Shown piece by piece: positions 45,015-55,043 of a stretch of 64,000 nt of DNA. The DNA is taken from assembly GCF_000738005.1 (NCBI RefSeq), contig NZ_JHAL01000002.1, positions 1,548,634 to 1,612,633 on the forward strand, written 5' to 3'. The notes below the pieces were generated by a model. That model was not told the origin of the DNA and ran no database searches. It saw only the letters and a list, made by a program, of their open reading frames with translations. The DNA comes from Bifidobacterium crudilactis. GTDB lineage: Bacteria; Actinomycetota; Actinomycetes; Actinomycetales; Bifidobacteriaceae. Within the stretch, counting starts at the first letter, position 1. Each line of letters opens with the position of its first letter. The position numbers and the translations under genes are program-made.

Positions 45015-46658
45015 ATGCACAAGCAACTGGAAAAGTCATCCCCCGAGAATCTAGAAACGGTGATGATCACTAATTTCGATTCCACGATTCAGCGCCAGCA
45101 ATGGGATCAGACCATCCAAACCCTCATCAGCAAGCAAATGACTGAAAGCACGAGAGCTGACACGATGACGGACATGCCCATTTCGGATCTGTGGGGTCAT
45201 GAAAATCCTACCCCTTGCAAGATCATAACCAATAGATTCCCTGCATTGCGCGAGAGTTTTACCGGGAGACTCAGAACGGCATTCCTGTATTGCGACAAAA
45301 TCCTCTTGACCCATTCATCGATTCTCGACGGAGTTTTTTTCTTAGCTTTCGGCCCCGAAATGATTCGCGAGGAACTAGGTCTGGCTAAGGCTGATCAGCC
45401 GGTGCTTATTATTTCCGGAACAGGGCGCAATCTACTCGATTGCCTGATCCAGTTCACCACAACAACGATTCAATCCGTCAGGGACCATTACCCGCAAGAA
45501 TGTGGGATTCCAATCTCCTCTTGCGCGGGCAAACCAACTCAGAAAACACTTCAAGTCAAGCGGTACAGCGCGATGGGTATAGACATAACCCCCGGGGATG
45601 CCCTTGGGCTTGAGTCAAGTTGCTACGACAAACTCACCGAAATGCTGGAAGACCCGACAGATACGGACAACGTTGTCGACGGCATCATCTCTGCTCTTGA
45701 ACAAAGCAAGCAAGCCCCCGCGAACGGCCTTGCTGCTGTCAGCGAGCAGTGGAAGCGATGGATCAGAGCTGAGCAGACAGGAGACATAATATATGTGCGG
45801 CAAGCACAGTTGCCGAAAGCCAAGGATGCACAGACGGCCCTAGAGTCGAACACCCGACAGACTTTTGCCAATCGATTCGAACAATTAGCTACAAGATACA
45901 AGGAAACACTTGTTTCGGTAATTCAATCACGCTCTTTCCCACTCCCCGCAGACACCGATATCGCCGATGTCTGTAACACACTGAATACAATAGCTAAGGA
46001 GCCGAAGCGCTCAAATGCCTTTGCCAGTATTCACAAGTTCCAATCAAAACATGAAGCCGGATATCCAGACACTCCTGAAAATGACCAAGAAAGCAGCGTC
46101 TCACATCTGCTTATTGACTGGTATCAATTCGTTTACCAGAAAACGATGGCCTCCCATCTCGATTCCTTCCTGCTCGCAGTGAATGCCCCTCGCAACTCAT
46201 TTCAATACATATTGAGTGAGAAAGACCGTAAGGACATCATGACCCTTTCCGGTAGCGTGACGAATCTTCTGGCAAAAATGCCTAATGCGCAATTTTCAAG
46301 ATTGTGCTATACCTGCCAGAAAACTGTTAGAGAATGGCGCGCCTGCGGCCATGAAACACCACAATCAGTGAGAAGAGTTCGCACACGCAACATGTCATAT
46401 GCCGTCAACCAAATAACCAAACAACACAACATGTCAAGCGATGCCAAACGACTTGGGGTCAGCCTTCTGGTGAGCGCAATACTCGCCGTAGTCTCATCCG
46501 TCTGTGACAACATACTGCCTTCCGACGGAAATAACTGGCTGCTGGTGATTATCATCGCCTGCTTGATTCAGATCGCACCAAATATCCTGGATGGTTTGGC
46601 TTGGCTCTGGGGCGTTCATTCCAACGATAAAACCGTAATCTATCTGGACGCAGCATGA
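45015..46658 (+). CDS. Unknown membrane-anchored protein (547 residues), partner of NUDIX gene
   Basis: I do not recognise the family. The first ~470 residues are soluble and mixed alpha/beta, with a hydrophobic core motif LLTHSSILDGVFFLAFGPEM near residue 97, then PVLIISGTGRNLLD near 128. The middle is helical and charged. The C-terminus holds two membrane helices (about 477-497 and 505-530) separated by a short loop, so the soluble part is probably cytoplasmic and tethered to the membrane. Cysteines occur in pairs (CYTCQK, near 436), hinting at metal binding. The start has no ribosome-binding site and a -10-like TATACT seven bases upstream. The gene is more AT-rich than the core genome. Its stop overlaps an ATG of the following NUDIX gene. 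Confidence 0.7.
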   Translation: MHKQLEKSSPENLETVMITNFDSTIQRQQWDQTIQTLISKQMTESTRADTMTDMPISDLWGHENPTPCKIITNRFPALRESFTGRLRTAFLYCDKILLTHSSILDGVFFLAFGPEMIREELGLAKADQPVLIISGTGRNLLDCLIQFTTTTIQSVRDHYPQECGIPISSCAGKPTQKTLQVKRYSAMGIDITPGDALGLESSCYDKLTEMLEDPTDTDNVVDGIISALEQSKQAPANGLAAVSEQWKRWIRAEQTGDIIYVRQAQLPKAKDAQTALESNTRQTFANRFEQLATRYKETLVSVIQSRSFPLPADTDIADVCNTLNTIAKEPKRSNAFASIHKFQSKHEAGYPDTPENDQESSVSHLLIDWYQFVYQKTMASHLDSFLLAVNAPRNSFQYILSEKDRKDIMTLSGSVTNLLAKMPNAQFSRLCYTCQKTVREWRACGHETPQSVRRVRTRNMSYAVNQITKQHNMSSDAKRLGVSLLVSAILAVVSSVCDNILPSDGNNWLLVIIIACLIQIAPNILDGLAWLWGVHSNDKTVIYLDAA

Positions 46659-46672
46659 AGGAGGAATCAAAG

Positions 46673-47287
46673 ATGGCGGACGCGCACGATGAGTGTGGTG
46701 TATACAACGAGGAGCCGCCTTTTGATCTCGACATGCCAGAGGTTGTATATGACTCTGGAGATTCCGTATCGTTGACTGTGACACGAATAAGAGCGCGATT
46801 ACGGCGAAACAACGCGCCATACACGCTTCGATATGTTTCAGTCAAGCATCGCCAACCCGGTGCGGTATGCGTGGTATGCCACGATGGTTTACTGCTCCTG
46901 GCCCGTCACTGGCGCGTAGCAACGGGCGAATTCGGATGGGAGTTTCCACGTGGAATGGGGGAATCCGGCGAAACGCCCACGCAGACCGCCAACCGAGAAC
47001 TGCATGAGGAAACCGGGCTGGAAGCTCGAAACACAAGGTTGCTGCAGCTTATACATGCCGACACCGGTTTGTTGGCCGACCAGATAGCAGTAACCGAAAT
47101 CACACCAAAATCAACGGAACCGACATCTGCAGCCAGTGCGGAACTTGATTGGGAACTCAATGCCTCACATTGGTTTTCCACAGATGACATCGAACGGATG
47201 ATCGCCAAGTCCATCATTTCAGATGGCATCACATTGGCCTCATATTGCATATGGAAAGCGCACCATTCCGCTGAAGATGCAAACTGA
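46673..47287 (+). CDS. NUDIX hydrolase
   Basis: Mg-dependent hydrolase of nucleoside diphosphate-linked compounds. The Nudix box is complete: G-MGESG-E-TPTQTAN-RELHEETGL fits GX5EX7REUXEEXGU exactly, near residues 98-120. The N-terminal ~45 residues (acidic, then a strand) and the arrangement around the box resemble ADP-ribose/sugar pyrophosphatases. I placed the start at the ATG preceded by AGGAGG; an upstream ATG at 46655 overlaps the stop codon of the 547-residue gene (ATGA). The close coupling suggests that the two proteins act together. The substrate is unknown. Confidence 0.87.
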   Translation: MADAHDECGVYNEEPPFDLDMPEVVYDSGDSVSLTVTRIRARLRRNNAPYTLRYVSVKHRQPGAVCVVCHDGLLLLARHWRVATGEFGWEFPRGMGESGETPTQTANRELHEETGLEARNTRLLQLIHADTGLLADQIAVTEITPKSTEPTSAASAELDWELNASHWFSTDDIERMIAKSIISDGITLASYCIWKAHHSAEDAN

Positions 47288-47399
47288 ATATTATCAAACC
47301 GATCACACTGCGGATTTCGTCACATCCGTTAGAGCTCCTTCGGTGTCCGAACCATATTGGGTAGTATGTTAATGCACAACCGCTGAAAGCGAGGGAATA

Positions 47400-48557
47400 A
47401 TGGATGCCGACTTGGTTATTGTAGGGGCGGGCCTGTTTGGTCTCACCGTGGCCCAACAAGCTGTAGAACACACGAATGCAAAGGTGCTGATTCTCGATAT
47501 CAGAGACCACATCGGAGGCAATGCCTACTCCTACACAGATGAGGAGACGGGCGCAGAGATCCACAAATATGGGGCGCATCTGTTCCATACCAGCAACCAA
47601 CGTGTCTGGGATTATGTAAACCGCTTCACATCATTCACCAACTATGTACATCGTGTGTATGCGACTCATAATGACGAAGTCTACCCACTTCCCATCAATC
47701 TGGGTACGATCAATCAATTCTTCCGCGCCCACTACACTCCCTCCGAGGCGCAGGCTCTGATCAGCGAGCAATCCGCGGAAATTACCTCTGAAGATCCAAG
47801 CAACCTCAACGATCAGGGAATCAGCCTTATTGGCAGACCGTTGTATGAAGCATTCATCAAGAACTATACGGCCAAACAATGGCAGACCGACCCGGCAGAG
47901 CTTCCTGCGAGCATCATCAAACGCCTTCCGGTGCGCTTCAACTATGACAACCGTTATTTCAAGGATCGCTGGGAGGGGCTGCCAAGCGATGGTTACACCG
48001 CATGGTTCGAACGCATGATTGACAGTGACAGAATTGATGTACGCCTTGGCGTTGACTTCTTCGATGAATCACAGCCATTGAACAAGAAAGCTCTTCTCGG
48101 GAAGGTCCCGATTGTGTACACAGGCCCGGTTGATAGGTGGTTTGACTACTCCTTGGGTGAATTGAAGTGGCGCACCGTAGATTTCAAAGAGCGACGCTAT
48201 GATGAGGACGATCACTTCGGCTGCCCTGTGATGAATTTTTCGGATGCAGACGTGCCCTACACCCGTGCGATTGAATTCAAGAATTTCAATCCAGAACGCC
48301 GTGACCAGCAGAACCATGGCAAAACCGTTGTCTGGGAAGAATATAGCCGCTTTGCCAATAGGGACGATGAACCTTATTATCCGGTCAACACAGCCGAAGA
48401 CCGCGACATGTACACCCGATACAAGGCGCTTGCCTCGAAGGAACCTGGCGTGCACTTTGGAGGACGGCTAGGAACATACGCATACTACGACATGCATCAG
48501 GTGATTAACTCGGCGCTAATCGCATTCGAGAACTCCATCGAACCCGAACTCTCCTGA
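47400..48557 (+). CDS. glf: UDP-galactopyranose mutase
   Basis: Flavoenzyme of 385 residues that interconverts UDP-galactopyranose and UDP-galactofuranose. The N-terminal FAD motif VGAGLFGLTVAQQ, DIRDHIGGNAYS and EIHKYGAHLFHTSN are clear signatures, and the active-site Arg/Tyr region near VYTGPVDRWFDYSLGELKWRT is intact. The ATG follows GCGAGGG. It supplies UDP-Galf to the two GlfT2-like transferases on the opposite strand. A convergent hairpin separates it from the ABC ATPase gene. Confidence 0.96.
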   Translation: MDADLVIVGAGLFGLTVAQQAVEHTNAKVLILDIRDHIGGNAYSYTDEETGAEIHKYGAHLFHTSNQRVWDYVNRFTSFTNYVHRVYATHNDEVYPLPINLGTINQFFRAHYTPSEAQALISEQSAEITSEDPSNLNDQGISLIGRPLYEAFIKNYTAKQWQTDPAELPASIIKRLPVRFNYDNRYFKDRWEGLPSDGYTAWFERMIDSDRIDVRLGVDFFDESQPLNKKALLGKVPIVYTGPVDRWFDYSLGELKWRTVDFKERRYDEDDHFGCPVMNFSDADVPYTRAIEFKNFNPERRDQQNHGKTVVWEEYSRFANRDDEPYYPVNTAEDRDMYTRYKALASKEPGVHFGGRLGTYAYYDMHQVINSALIAFENSIEPELS

Positions 48558-48572
48558 ACGAATTTACCGCAA

Positions 48573-48614
48573 CGGAATGTGGTCGGGGTGTAGAGGCACC
48601 CCGACCACATTCCG
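48573..48614. terminator. Bidirectional hairpin between glf and the ABC ATPase gene
   Basis: A perfect 18-bp stem (CGGAATGTGGTCGGGGTG with its complement) has a 6-nt loop. It lies between two convergent genes, 16 bp after the glf stop and 31 bp from the end of the ABC ATPase gene, so it probably terminates both. Confidence 0.8.
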
Positions 48615-48644
48615 TCCGAGATTAGTCAATTCTTATGGCTATTA

Positions 48645-49961
48645 TCAGGCCAAAATGTCAGTTAGCTGTGTGATCCGTATGGCTGAATCATTCAGCAAAG
48701 CGTAATCACCGTTATTTGCATCTCGAATCACGAAGTTACATGCATTTGCATCAAGGGCGACACCTACGGCGTCTGTCGCCTTCGGATCCTGGGGATTCGG
48801 CGTTCTGAGGGAAGTAATCAATCTGAACTCCCCATTGTTGAATATTCTCAACGGCAAACTGAAATGAACGACATGATGCCCATGGTTGTCCATCTTCAAC
48901 ACCTTAGGGCCGGTATCATAAGTAATTCCCCCACGCCGAATATCATGAAGCGCTATTGCCAGATAGAAATCACCGGGTTCATCATATTGATATTCCACAG
49001 CGAAACGAAATGTATCAGAGCTCTTGCACAGTTCGGAAGACTCTGCATATGTTCGTAGTACAGGGCATCGCTCACTCAACCCATTAGGGAATTCACCACT
49101 TACACCGAGCTGGTCTTGTCTGCGCTGTTCCTCCTTTCGCTGCGCTTCGAGATTCGCCAGCGTGTATTGCTCGGCTACGGTCTCCTTATCACCTATGGCA
49201 GTGATTTCCCCATCCTTAATCATCATCGCCTTGGTGCAGTATTTTTTAATCGAGCCCATATCATGAGTGACCAGAATAACGGTTTTAGTTGGGTCTTTCC
49301 GGATTTCCGTAAAGAAATCGTCGCATTTCCGCTGGAATGCCTCATCACCTACGGCAAGCACCTCATCCAGCACAAGGATGTCTCCCTGAGCTTTGATTGC
49401 TACTGAAAAAGCAAGCCTGACCTGCATTCCGCTGGAATAATTCTTCAGCTTCTGATCCATGAATTCGCCAAGCTCGGCGAATTCCACGATGTCGTCGTAC
49501 ATATCGTCGATTTCATGGCGATCAAACCCAAGCAAGGACCCATTGAGATATACGTTCTCCCGACCGGTCAATTCAGGGTTGAATCCGACACCAAGCTCGA
49601 TGAAAGGGACAAGCTTCCCTACTGTTTCTATGCTTCCCTCATCAGGCGAGTAAATTCCGGAGATCAACTTGAGCAATGTCGATTTCCCGCTGCCGTTTCT
49701 TCCAACAATGCCGAAAAAATCACCCTGCTGAACCTCGAAGGATATATTTTTGAGCACCCTTTGCTCTTTGAAACCTTTGATCCCTTTGGCCCAATTGATG
49801 AACACCTGCTTGAGTCCGGTAGCCTGTTCGGTAGGCAACCTGAAGACCTTGCCAACATGGTTGACGGTCAATACCGCAGGCGCGTCCTCTGCGGGTCGAA
49901 AAGCTTCTGCACCCGCTGGATGACCTGACATCTTCGATTCTTGTAATTGTTCTTGTGACAT
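48645..49961 (-). CDS. wzt: Polysaccharide ABC exporter ATPase (Wzt-like)
   Basis: ATPase of a polysaccharide export system. The 438-residue protein starts with a polar stretch of about 30 residues, then the nucleotide-binding domain: Walker A GRNGSGKST near residue 87, signature YSSGMQVRLAF near 185, Walker B ILVLDEV, and switch His in VTHDMG. The C-terminal ~150 residues form a Wzt-C-like beta domain that in relatives binds the glycan's end for export. Its ATG overlaps the permease stop codon (TGATG), so the subunits are coupled. Confidence 0.92.
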   Translation of the reverse strand: MSQEQLQESKMSGHPAGAEAFRPAEDAPAVLTVNHVGKVFRLPTEQATGLKQVFINWAKGIKGFKEQRVLKNISFEVQQGDFFGIVGRNGSGKSTLLKLISGIYSPDEGSIETVGKLVPFIELGVGFNPELTGRENVYLNGSLLGFDRHEIDDMYDDIVEFAELGEFMDQKLKNYSSGMQVRLAFSVAIKAQGDILVLDEVLAVGDEAFQRKCDDFFTEIRKDPTKTVILVTHDMGSIKKYCTKAMMIKDGEITAIGDKETVAEQYTLANLEAQRKEEQRRQDQLGVSGEFPNGLSERCPVLRTYAESSELCKSSDTFRFAVEYQYDEPGDFYLAIALHDIRRGGITYDTGPKVLKMDNHGHHVVHFSLPLRIFNNGEFRLITSLRTPNPQDPKATDAVGVALDANACNFVIRDANNGDYALLNDSAIRITQLTDILA

Positions 49962-50806
49962 CACATAATCTCCGCGAATCGCTTGTTGTTCTTCTTGAAT
50001 ACGTAAACGCCCAGCGCAAAAATAACGGCTGTGAGAATCACCGGTATCAAACGGACCAACGGGTTACCCACCTGATTCCAGACGGTCGGCGTAGAATCCG
50101 GCGCAATGAAGTTGTGGCGTATGTCCTGTATGACCTGTGCGACAGGATTCAGCATCATGAGCTTTGCGACAGTTGGACCATAAGAGTTGAAATTCAGAAC
50201 CATCACCAGCGGGTACACGATTGGCACAGAATAGAACAGGGCTTGAGTAACGACATCCCAGATATGCAACACATCGCGGAAATAGACATACATCGATGAC
50301 AACAGGAATGTCACACCGAGAGTCAGCATATATAGTTGGATGACGTTAATTGGCAATAACAATACACGCCAGGTAAACTGCACCCTGTTAAGGAAGGCGA
50401 ATATCAGCACCACCACGGTATTGATGCCATAGCTAATCAGAGATCCCATGGTTGCGGAGACCACAACGATGTAGTTGGGAAAATGAATTTTGCGCAGCAA
50501 ATCACCTCTGTCGACAATTGATCTCAACCCCACACTGGTGGCTTCCGAGAAGAACTGCCATGAGCTGATACCAAGCAACAGCACTACCGGATATGTGGGA
50601 GTTCCATCAGTCATACGCAAGAATCTCGCAAATACGAGATACATCACGCAGAAAAGCATCAATGGCTGAAGAACCGACCATGCGACACCGAGGAAGGACC
50701 CTTGATACCTCAGTTTGAAATCGGTCTTTACCAGACCTCTAAGCACGACCCAAGCGTAATGATAACGGTCGGCGATCTTCCGGATTAATTGTTTCACGGC
50801 ATACAA
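49961..50806 (-). CDS. wzm: Polysaccharide ABC exporter permease (Wzm-like)
   Basis: Membrane subunit of 281 residues with about six helices. The N-terminal amphipathic stretch RYHYAWVVLRGLVKTDFKLRYQGSFLGVAWSVLQPL (in two parts) is the family signature, and the C-terminal EIM overlaps the ATPase gene. With the ATPase it would carry lipid-linked glycan out of the cytoplasm, as in teichoic-acid or O-antigen export. It lies downstream of the two GlfT2-like genes on the same strand. Confidence 0.92.
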   Translation of the reverse strand: MYAVKQLIRKIADRYHYAWVVLRGLVKTDFKLRYQGSFLGVAWSVLQPLMLFCVMYLVFARFLRMTDGTPTYPVVLLLGISSWQFFSEATSVGLRSIVDRGDLLRKIHFPNYIVVVSATMGSLISYGINTVVVLIFAFLNRVQFTWRVLLLPINVIQLYMLTLGVTFLLSSMYVYFRDVLHIWDVVTQALFYSVPIVYPLVMVLNFNSYGPTVAKLMMLNPVAQVIQDIRHNFIAPDSTPTVWNQVGNPLVRLIPVILTAVIFALGVYVFKKNNKRFAEIM

Positions 50807-50878
50807 TCCTATCAGTGCTTATTCCAAGTCAATATGCGAAGGGGTTCTCCACCGCCCTTAAAAGACGATATCCTCGTA

Positions 50879-52996
50879 CTACCGCTCCTCCTCTGGAGCG
50901 AAATACGTGTTCCACCAATTCGGGGAAGTCATGGCCTTGAACTGCTCACGGTATCGCTTCCTATACGCAGGCCAGCGTACCGCCAGGCGTGCATACAACG
51001 CCGTAACCGAGCACATCGCTCTCAAAGCCTTCCATGGGTGGCGAACCAGCAATATCCCGGCGTCTTTTTCGACCGAAACAGCCACCGCGGAATCCATGGT
51101 AGACATGGCTTTCCAATGATTATGCGGCGACGAGGCCGTTGCCCTCAGATGCGCTTTATCAGAAAAAGGAACATTCCCGGAGCTGACGTGTCCTTGCGCC
51201 ACGCTCATGCTTACAGCACTGAACACTTTCGTCGGCTCGACATAGCCGTCAACGACAGTGCGCGCATCTTTTCTCAATGGTGCAATCTGATGGAACAGTG
51301 CGGCGACACTGTTGCTGCCGATTGACTCGGCATCAATCGGGTTATGAATGATTAGTTGCTGTGGCAGCTCTTTCAAAGGCTGCATCTGAGCATCTGGCTG
51401 TGCGGAACGCAACTTTCTCACATCGGGCAGCTTGGTCTCCAACACGCTTCCGATGTACTCTGGCCCCTTCAGCACATCCTTTACCGCCATCTGGTGCAGC
51501 ATAACAGCCGAATATCTGAGCTTCACGGCTGCCGATGCGGAGGCTCTGAACATATTACGGAACAGCTTCCCCCCGCAACGGTACGGCGAATACAACAACC
51601 CCATGATGAGTTTATTCCGGACATGGAAGTACGCCTGCCAGTCCAGAATATCGTCCTTGTCAACCCATGACTGATGCCATAGGCACACCCCAGGTACCGT
51701 GACGGTTCTAAAACCCGCCTGTTTTGCTCTGACTCCATATTCGACATCGTCGTTCTTGATGAAAAATGGATATGACAGCCCGATTTCCTTGATGATATCG
51801 ACAGGAATCAAACACATCCACCATGCGTTGTAATCGGCATCAGCGCGCTTATGCAGCCAGGTCTCATCGGTGAACCGAGCATCCGCCATATCAGGGAATT
51901 TTGGAGTTCCGGGAGTCTGTTCCCAATAGATGCCTCTGACGTTGAATACCTCTGCCAACGAACACAGTCGTGTCGGTTCACTCAGGAAAAGCATGTTCCC
52001 ACCGACTATCGTCGGCTTCGCACAATGATTTGCGAACATGATTGCCCGTGAAACAGATTCAGGCTCCAACACGGTGTCGTCGTCCAGTAGCAGGGCGTAT
52101 TCACTGGAACCACGACTTTCCACTTCATGCATGCCTCTGGAGAATCCACCGGATCCACCGATGTTCCTCTGGTCGATTACACGAAGCTTAGCACCGAGAC
52201 GATGTGACATCTCATCGAATTGCTCCGCCTCTGAAACACGCTTGTTGCCCTGATCCACAACCAGAATCTCGTCGATCACGCTCAGATCGGCAAATTCGGC
52301 GAGTAAGGCAAACTGACGTAGGCACCATTCGGGTTTGTTCATCGTGGTGATGGCAATCGATGCGTTCCCGTCTCGTTCAACGGCAATATCGGTATTCCAT
52401 GAGGAGTTTTCAAGAGTAACCGGGTCATCTCCGGTCTCAATATCGAACCACAGCCAACCGCCGTCAGACATTCCCGTAATTGAAACTTCAATGTCATGTC
52501 TCCCTGCAGACAATTCTTGCTGTAATACACGGTCTGCTCGAGCATGCTGATCACTTTTCCATACAGTGAGCGTCGCACCAGCGCTGATCGCGACACTTAA
52601 CGACACACGGTCCACATTTGTGGCGTCGCACCAGTAGGCCGCAGGAAAAGCATTGAAATACCCTGCAGTGCTGAACCGTCTGTACGCGGGGATACGCACC
52701 CGGCGCCTGCCATCGAACCAAACATCCAACTCCGGCGGATCGACTGCTTGTCCATGGCTATCGTACCCGGTACCATACAGGATATTGGCACTCTTCGAAC
52801 CATGACGGTGCACACCCATCTCTGCCGTGGGGAAAACCACGTTCCACAATGCGTGTTCCCCAGGAGCCGAGGCTGTGCATCCATCGCCTGAAGGCCCTTC
52901 CTGGTTCAAATACCTTTGCTCCACAGTCGTTTTATGCCTTCCTCGCAAGTAACCATCCGTATCAACACGCAACAGAGTTCTGACCGGCGCTAACAC
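50879..52996 (-). CDS. Galactofuranosyltransferase GlfT2-like
   Basis: GT2-family enzyme of 705 residues resembling mycobacterial GlfT2, which builds the galactofuran chain from UDP-Galf. An N-terminal beta-sandwich (about residues 45-210) precedes the GT-A domain: AITTMNKPEW near 216, VVDQGN, IDQRNIGGSGGFSRG near 275-290 and the metal site LLLDDDTVLEPE near 305. WWMCLIPVDII and FFIKNDDVEYG with GVCLWHQSW follow, which hold the catalytic Asp and His. The C-terminal ~200 residues are helical. The GTG start directly follows the stop of the upstream transferase gene without a ribosome-binding site, so it is translationally coupled. Confidence 0.88.
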   Translation of the reverse strand: MLAPVRTLLRVDTDGYLRGRHKTTVEQRYLNQEGPSGDGCTASAPGEHALWNVVFPTAEMGVHRHGSKSANILYGTGYDSHGQAVDPPELDVWFDGRRRVRIPAYRRFSTAGYFNAFPAAYWCDATNVDRVSLSVAISAGATLTVWKSDQHARADRVLQQELSAGRHDIEVSITGMSDGGWLWFDIETGDDPVTLENSSWNTDIAVERDGNASIAITTMNKPEWCLRQFALLAEFADLSVIDEILVVDQGNKRVSEAEQFDEMSHRLGAKLRVIDQRNIGGSGGFSRGMHEVESRGSSEYALLLDDDTVLEPESVSRAIMFANHCAKPTIVGGNMLFLSEPTRLCSLAEVFNVRGIYWEQTPGTPKFPDMADARFTDETWLHKRADADYNAWWMCLIPVDIIKEIGLSYPFFIKNDDVEYGVRAKQAGFRTVTVPGVCLWHQSWVDKDDILDWQAYFHVRNKLIMGLLYSPYRCGGKLFRNMFRASASAAVKLRYSAVMLHQMAVKDVLKGPEYIGSVLETKLPDVRKLRSAQPDAQMQPLKELPQQLIIHNPIDAESIGSNSVAALFHQIAPLRKDARTVVDGYVEPTKVFSAVSMSVAQGHVSSGNVPFSDKAHLRATASSPHNHWKAMSTMDSAVAVSVEKDAGILLVRHPWKALRAMCSVTALYARLAVRWPAYRKRYREQFKAMTSPNWWNTYFAPEEER

Positions 52997-54868
52997 TCAG
53001 CCATTGTTCATGCCCAGATAATCCAGCCAGAATGCTTCAGAGGTCATCGTCTTCCTGGCATCTGCATACTCGTTGTTTAGTTGTTTGATGTGCGAACGAT
53101 AATATGCCATATCCTTGCGATATCGCTTGATAATGTTCTGATAACGCTTCACATCCTTGGTGCGTATCGCACCCTGCCGGTTCCACCAATCAATCACTAC
53201 GAGACTGTGCTTGCCTCTTATTGCACCTGCTGGGTAGGACCATCCGTATACGGGAATAACCGCGTAGCCTTTTCCGGCCCCCACAAAGAATCGCTGTCCA
53301 TTGTTGGTAAGATAGTCTTCCAAACGCTCGAAGTGGTTCCTCGGTTTATCCCCGTCCACCAACTGCCGGTCAATCTGCGACAGGTTGAAGTCTTGGAGTC
53401 CTGCCTGTTCAGCCTGTTTGGCAAGCGCATCAAAAGGAACCAATTTCTCTTTGCGTTTATTGGCTTTCATGAAGCATTCCTCGGCGACGGGCTTGCTGAT
53501 GAAACCTGGCCCTTTCAGAAAGTCCTCGAAGGCATCCAGACACAACTCGGCATTGTCATATCCGAATTTCTTGAGTTCCAGCCTTATGTTGTTGTGAAGC
53601 TCATAAAGGAAGTCGGATTTTTTCGCAAACCCCGTAGTAGCTTGTGCGATCAAGGTATTTCGGGTGGTCTGATAGCGTTCCACAGCTGGGTTGTATCTCA
53701 TGTGGAAAGGCATATGCCAGATACATAGACCGTTCATCGTGATGAACTTCGGATTGCAACGTACACCGTATTCTGCATCGTCGCAGCGGACGAATACCGG
53801 CAGCGGCAAACCGTTTTTCTTGATTGCAGAAACCGGAATGCAGCAGTACCACCATGCCGCGTACATCTGTCCCTTGACGGAGGAACGCGAACGGAACACC
53901 TCGTTGAAAACTACATCTTCGAACTTGGTCAGCCTAAGTCCTGGCTTCAAAGGAGCAAAGGCCCCCTTCGGCGTCATGAAGCCGAGGTCCTCCCATTGCT
54001 CGTCACCAATCTCAAAATTGAGCATGGCCCCACTTATGAAAGCCTCAGAGTATGAGTCATTAAGCAAACGAAGAAGGTTGTATGTGCGTTTGATACTCTC
54101 CGGCGAGACAGCGACATCATCATCCATCAACAGGACGTTGGTGGCCTCTGGCCGCTGATGCATTGCCGTGATCATGCCTCGGGTGAACCCGCCCGCGCCT
54201 CCGACATTGTTGTTCGGCACGACCGTGATGTGTTCGCTGCTGAGCTTGTCTACATCAAGCGTTCTGCCGTTGTCGACGACCAGCATGTTGAAATGAGAAG
54301 CGATATCTTCACCAGAGTCGACGATATTCTGCTTGATCAAATCAATGTTACGTTCGATAAAACGTTCTTTCTTGAAAGTAGTCGTGGAAAGAACCAGTTC
54401 GACAGGCCTCAGATCACCCTCGTATTCGACCTCATAATAGGCATTGCGAATCGAGACGAACCCTTCAGCGGAAATGACGAAGCCCACCACCACCCAGCTT
54501 GGCTGTACCTGCAAATCCAATTCAAAGGATTGCCACTGCGAACTTTCCGGTGCAGAGACACTCTGTTCATCAATGAGCTCGGGATGCGATGAGAACGCAT
54601 CACCTTTGGTCTGCGTGACGGTGCAAGCGGCGCCACGCAGCTCCATGTGCAGGCGGAATCTCTTTGCATTGGTGTACTTTAGGAGTTTCTGTACCGACAA
54701 GGCATTGAAGTATGTCGAGAAATCAAAGGCACCCGGGCCTCTGAGCGTCCACTCATCAATGTCTTCATCGTGAACAACTGGACGATCAGATACGCAATAT
54801 AGTGCAGGATAACCCACAGAGCGGGGATTTGTCTCCAACAACACATTGGCAAACCGAAACATCGGCAT
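52997..54868 (-). CDS. Second GlfT2-like glycosyltransferase
   Basis: A 623-residue protein with the same layout as its neighbour: a beta-rich N-terminal domain (residues 1-170), then a GT-A domain with VVDNGRTLD, NNNVGGAGGFTRG near 245, the metal site LLMDDDVAVSPE near 268, AWWYCCIPVSAI, and FVRCDDAEYG with GLCIWHMPF. A helical C-terminal part ends it. The start was set at the ATG after GAGG; the frame is open 20 codons more. Two different GlfT2-type enzymes in tandem may make alternating linkages or act on different acceptors. Confidence 0.85.
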   Translation of the reverse strand: MPMFRFANVLLETNPRSVGYPALYCVSDRPVVHDEDIDEWTLRGPGAFDFSTYFNALSVQKLLKYTNAKRFRLHMELRGAACTVTQTKGDAFSSHPELIDEQSVSAPESSQWQSFELDLQVQPSWVVVGFVISAEGFVSIRNAYYEVEYEGDLRPVELVLSTTTFKKERFIERNIDLIKQNIVDSGEDIASHFNMLVVDNGRTLDVDKLSSEHITVVPNNNVGGAGGFTRGMITAMHQRPEATNVLLMDDDVAVSPESIKRTYNLLRLLNDSYSEAFISGAMLNFEIGDEQWEDLGFMTPKGAFAPLKPGLRLTKFEDVVFNEVFRSRSSVKGQMYAAWWYCCIPVSAIKKNGLPLPVFVRCDDAEYGVRCNPKFITMNGLCIWHMPFHMRYNPAVERYQTTRNTLIAQATTGFAKKSDFLYELHNNIRLELKKFGYDNAELCLDAFEDFLKGPGFISKPVAEECFMKANKRKEKLVPFDALAKQAEQAGLQDFNLSQIDRQLVDGDKPRNHFERLEDYLTNNGQRFFVGAGKGYAVIPVYGWSYPAGAIRGKHSLVVIDWWNRQGAIRTKDVKRYQNIIKRYRKDMAYYRSHIKQLNNEYADARKTMTSEAFWLDYLGMNNG

Positions 54869-55043
54869 AGAAACCTCATTCGACTGTAATACGTGCGATA
54901 AACATTGCCATAGTAGCCTGAGTGTCATACCTTGATGAAATTACGCGCACAATCCATCACAGTATTCGCGCATGGCCGAGGCGAGCCAAACACCGCATGA
55001 TAACAGAACGGCGGTGCACACCGGAACGCAGTCCCATACCGAC

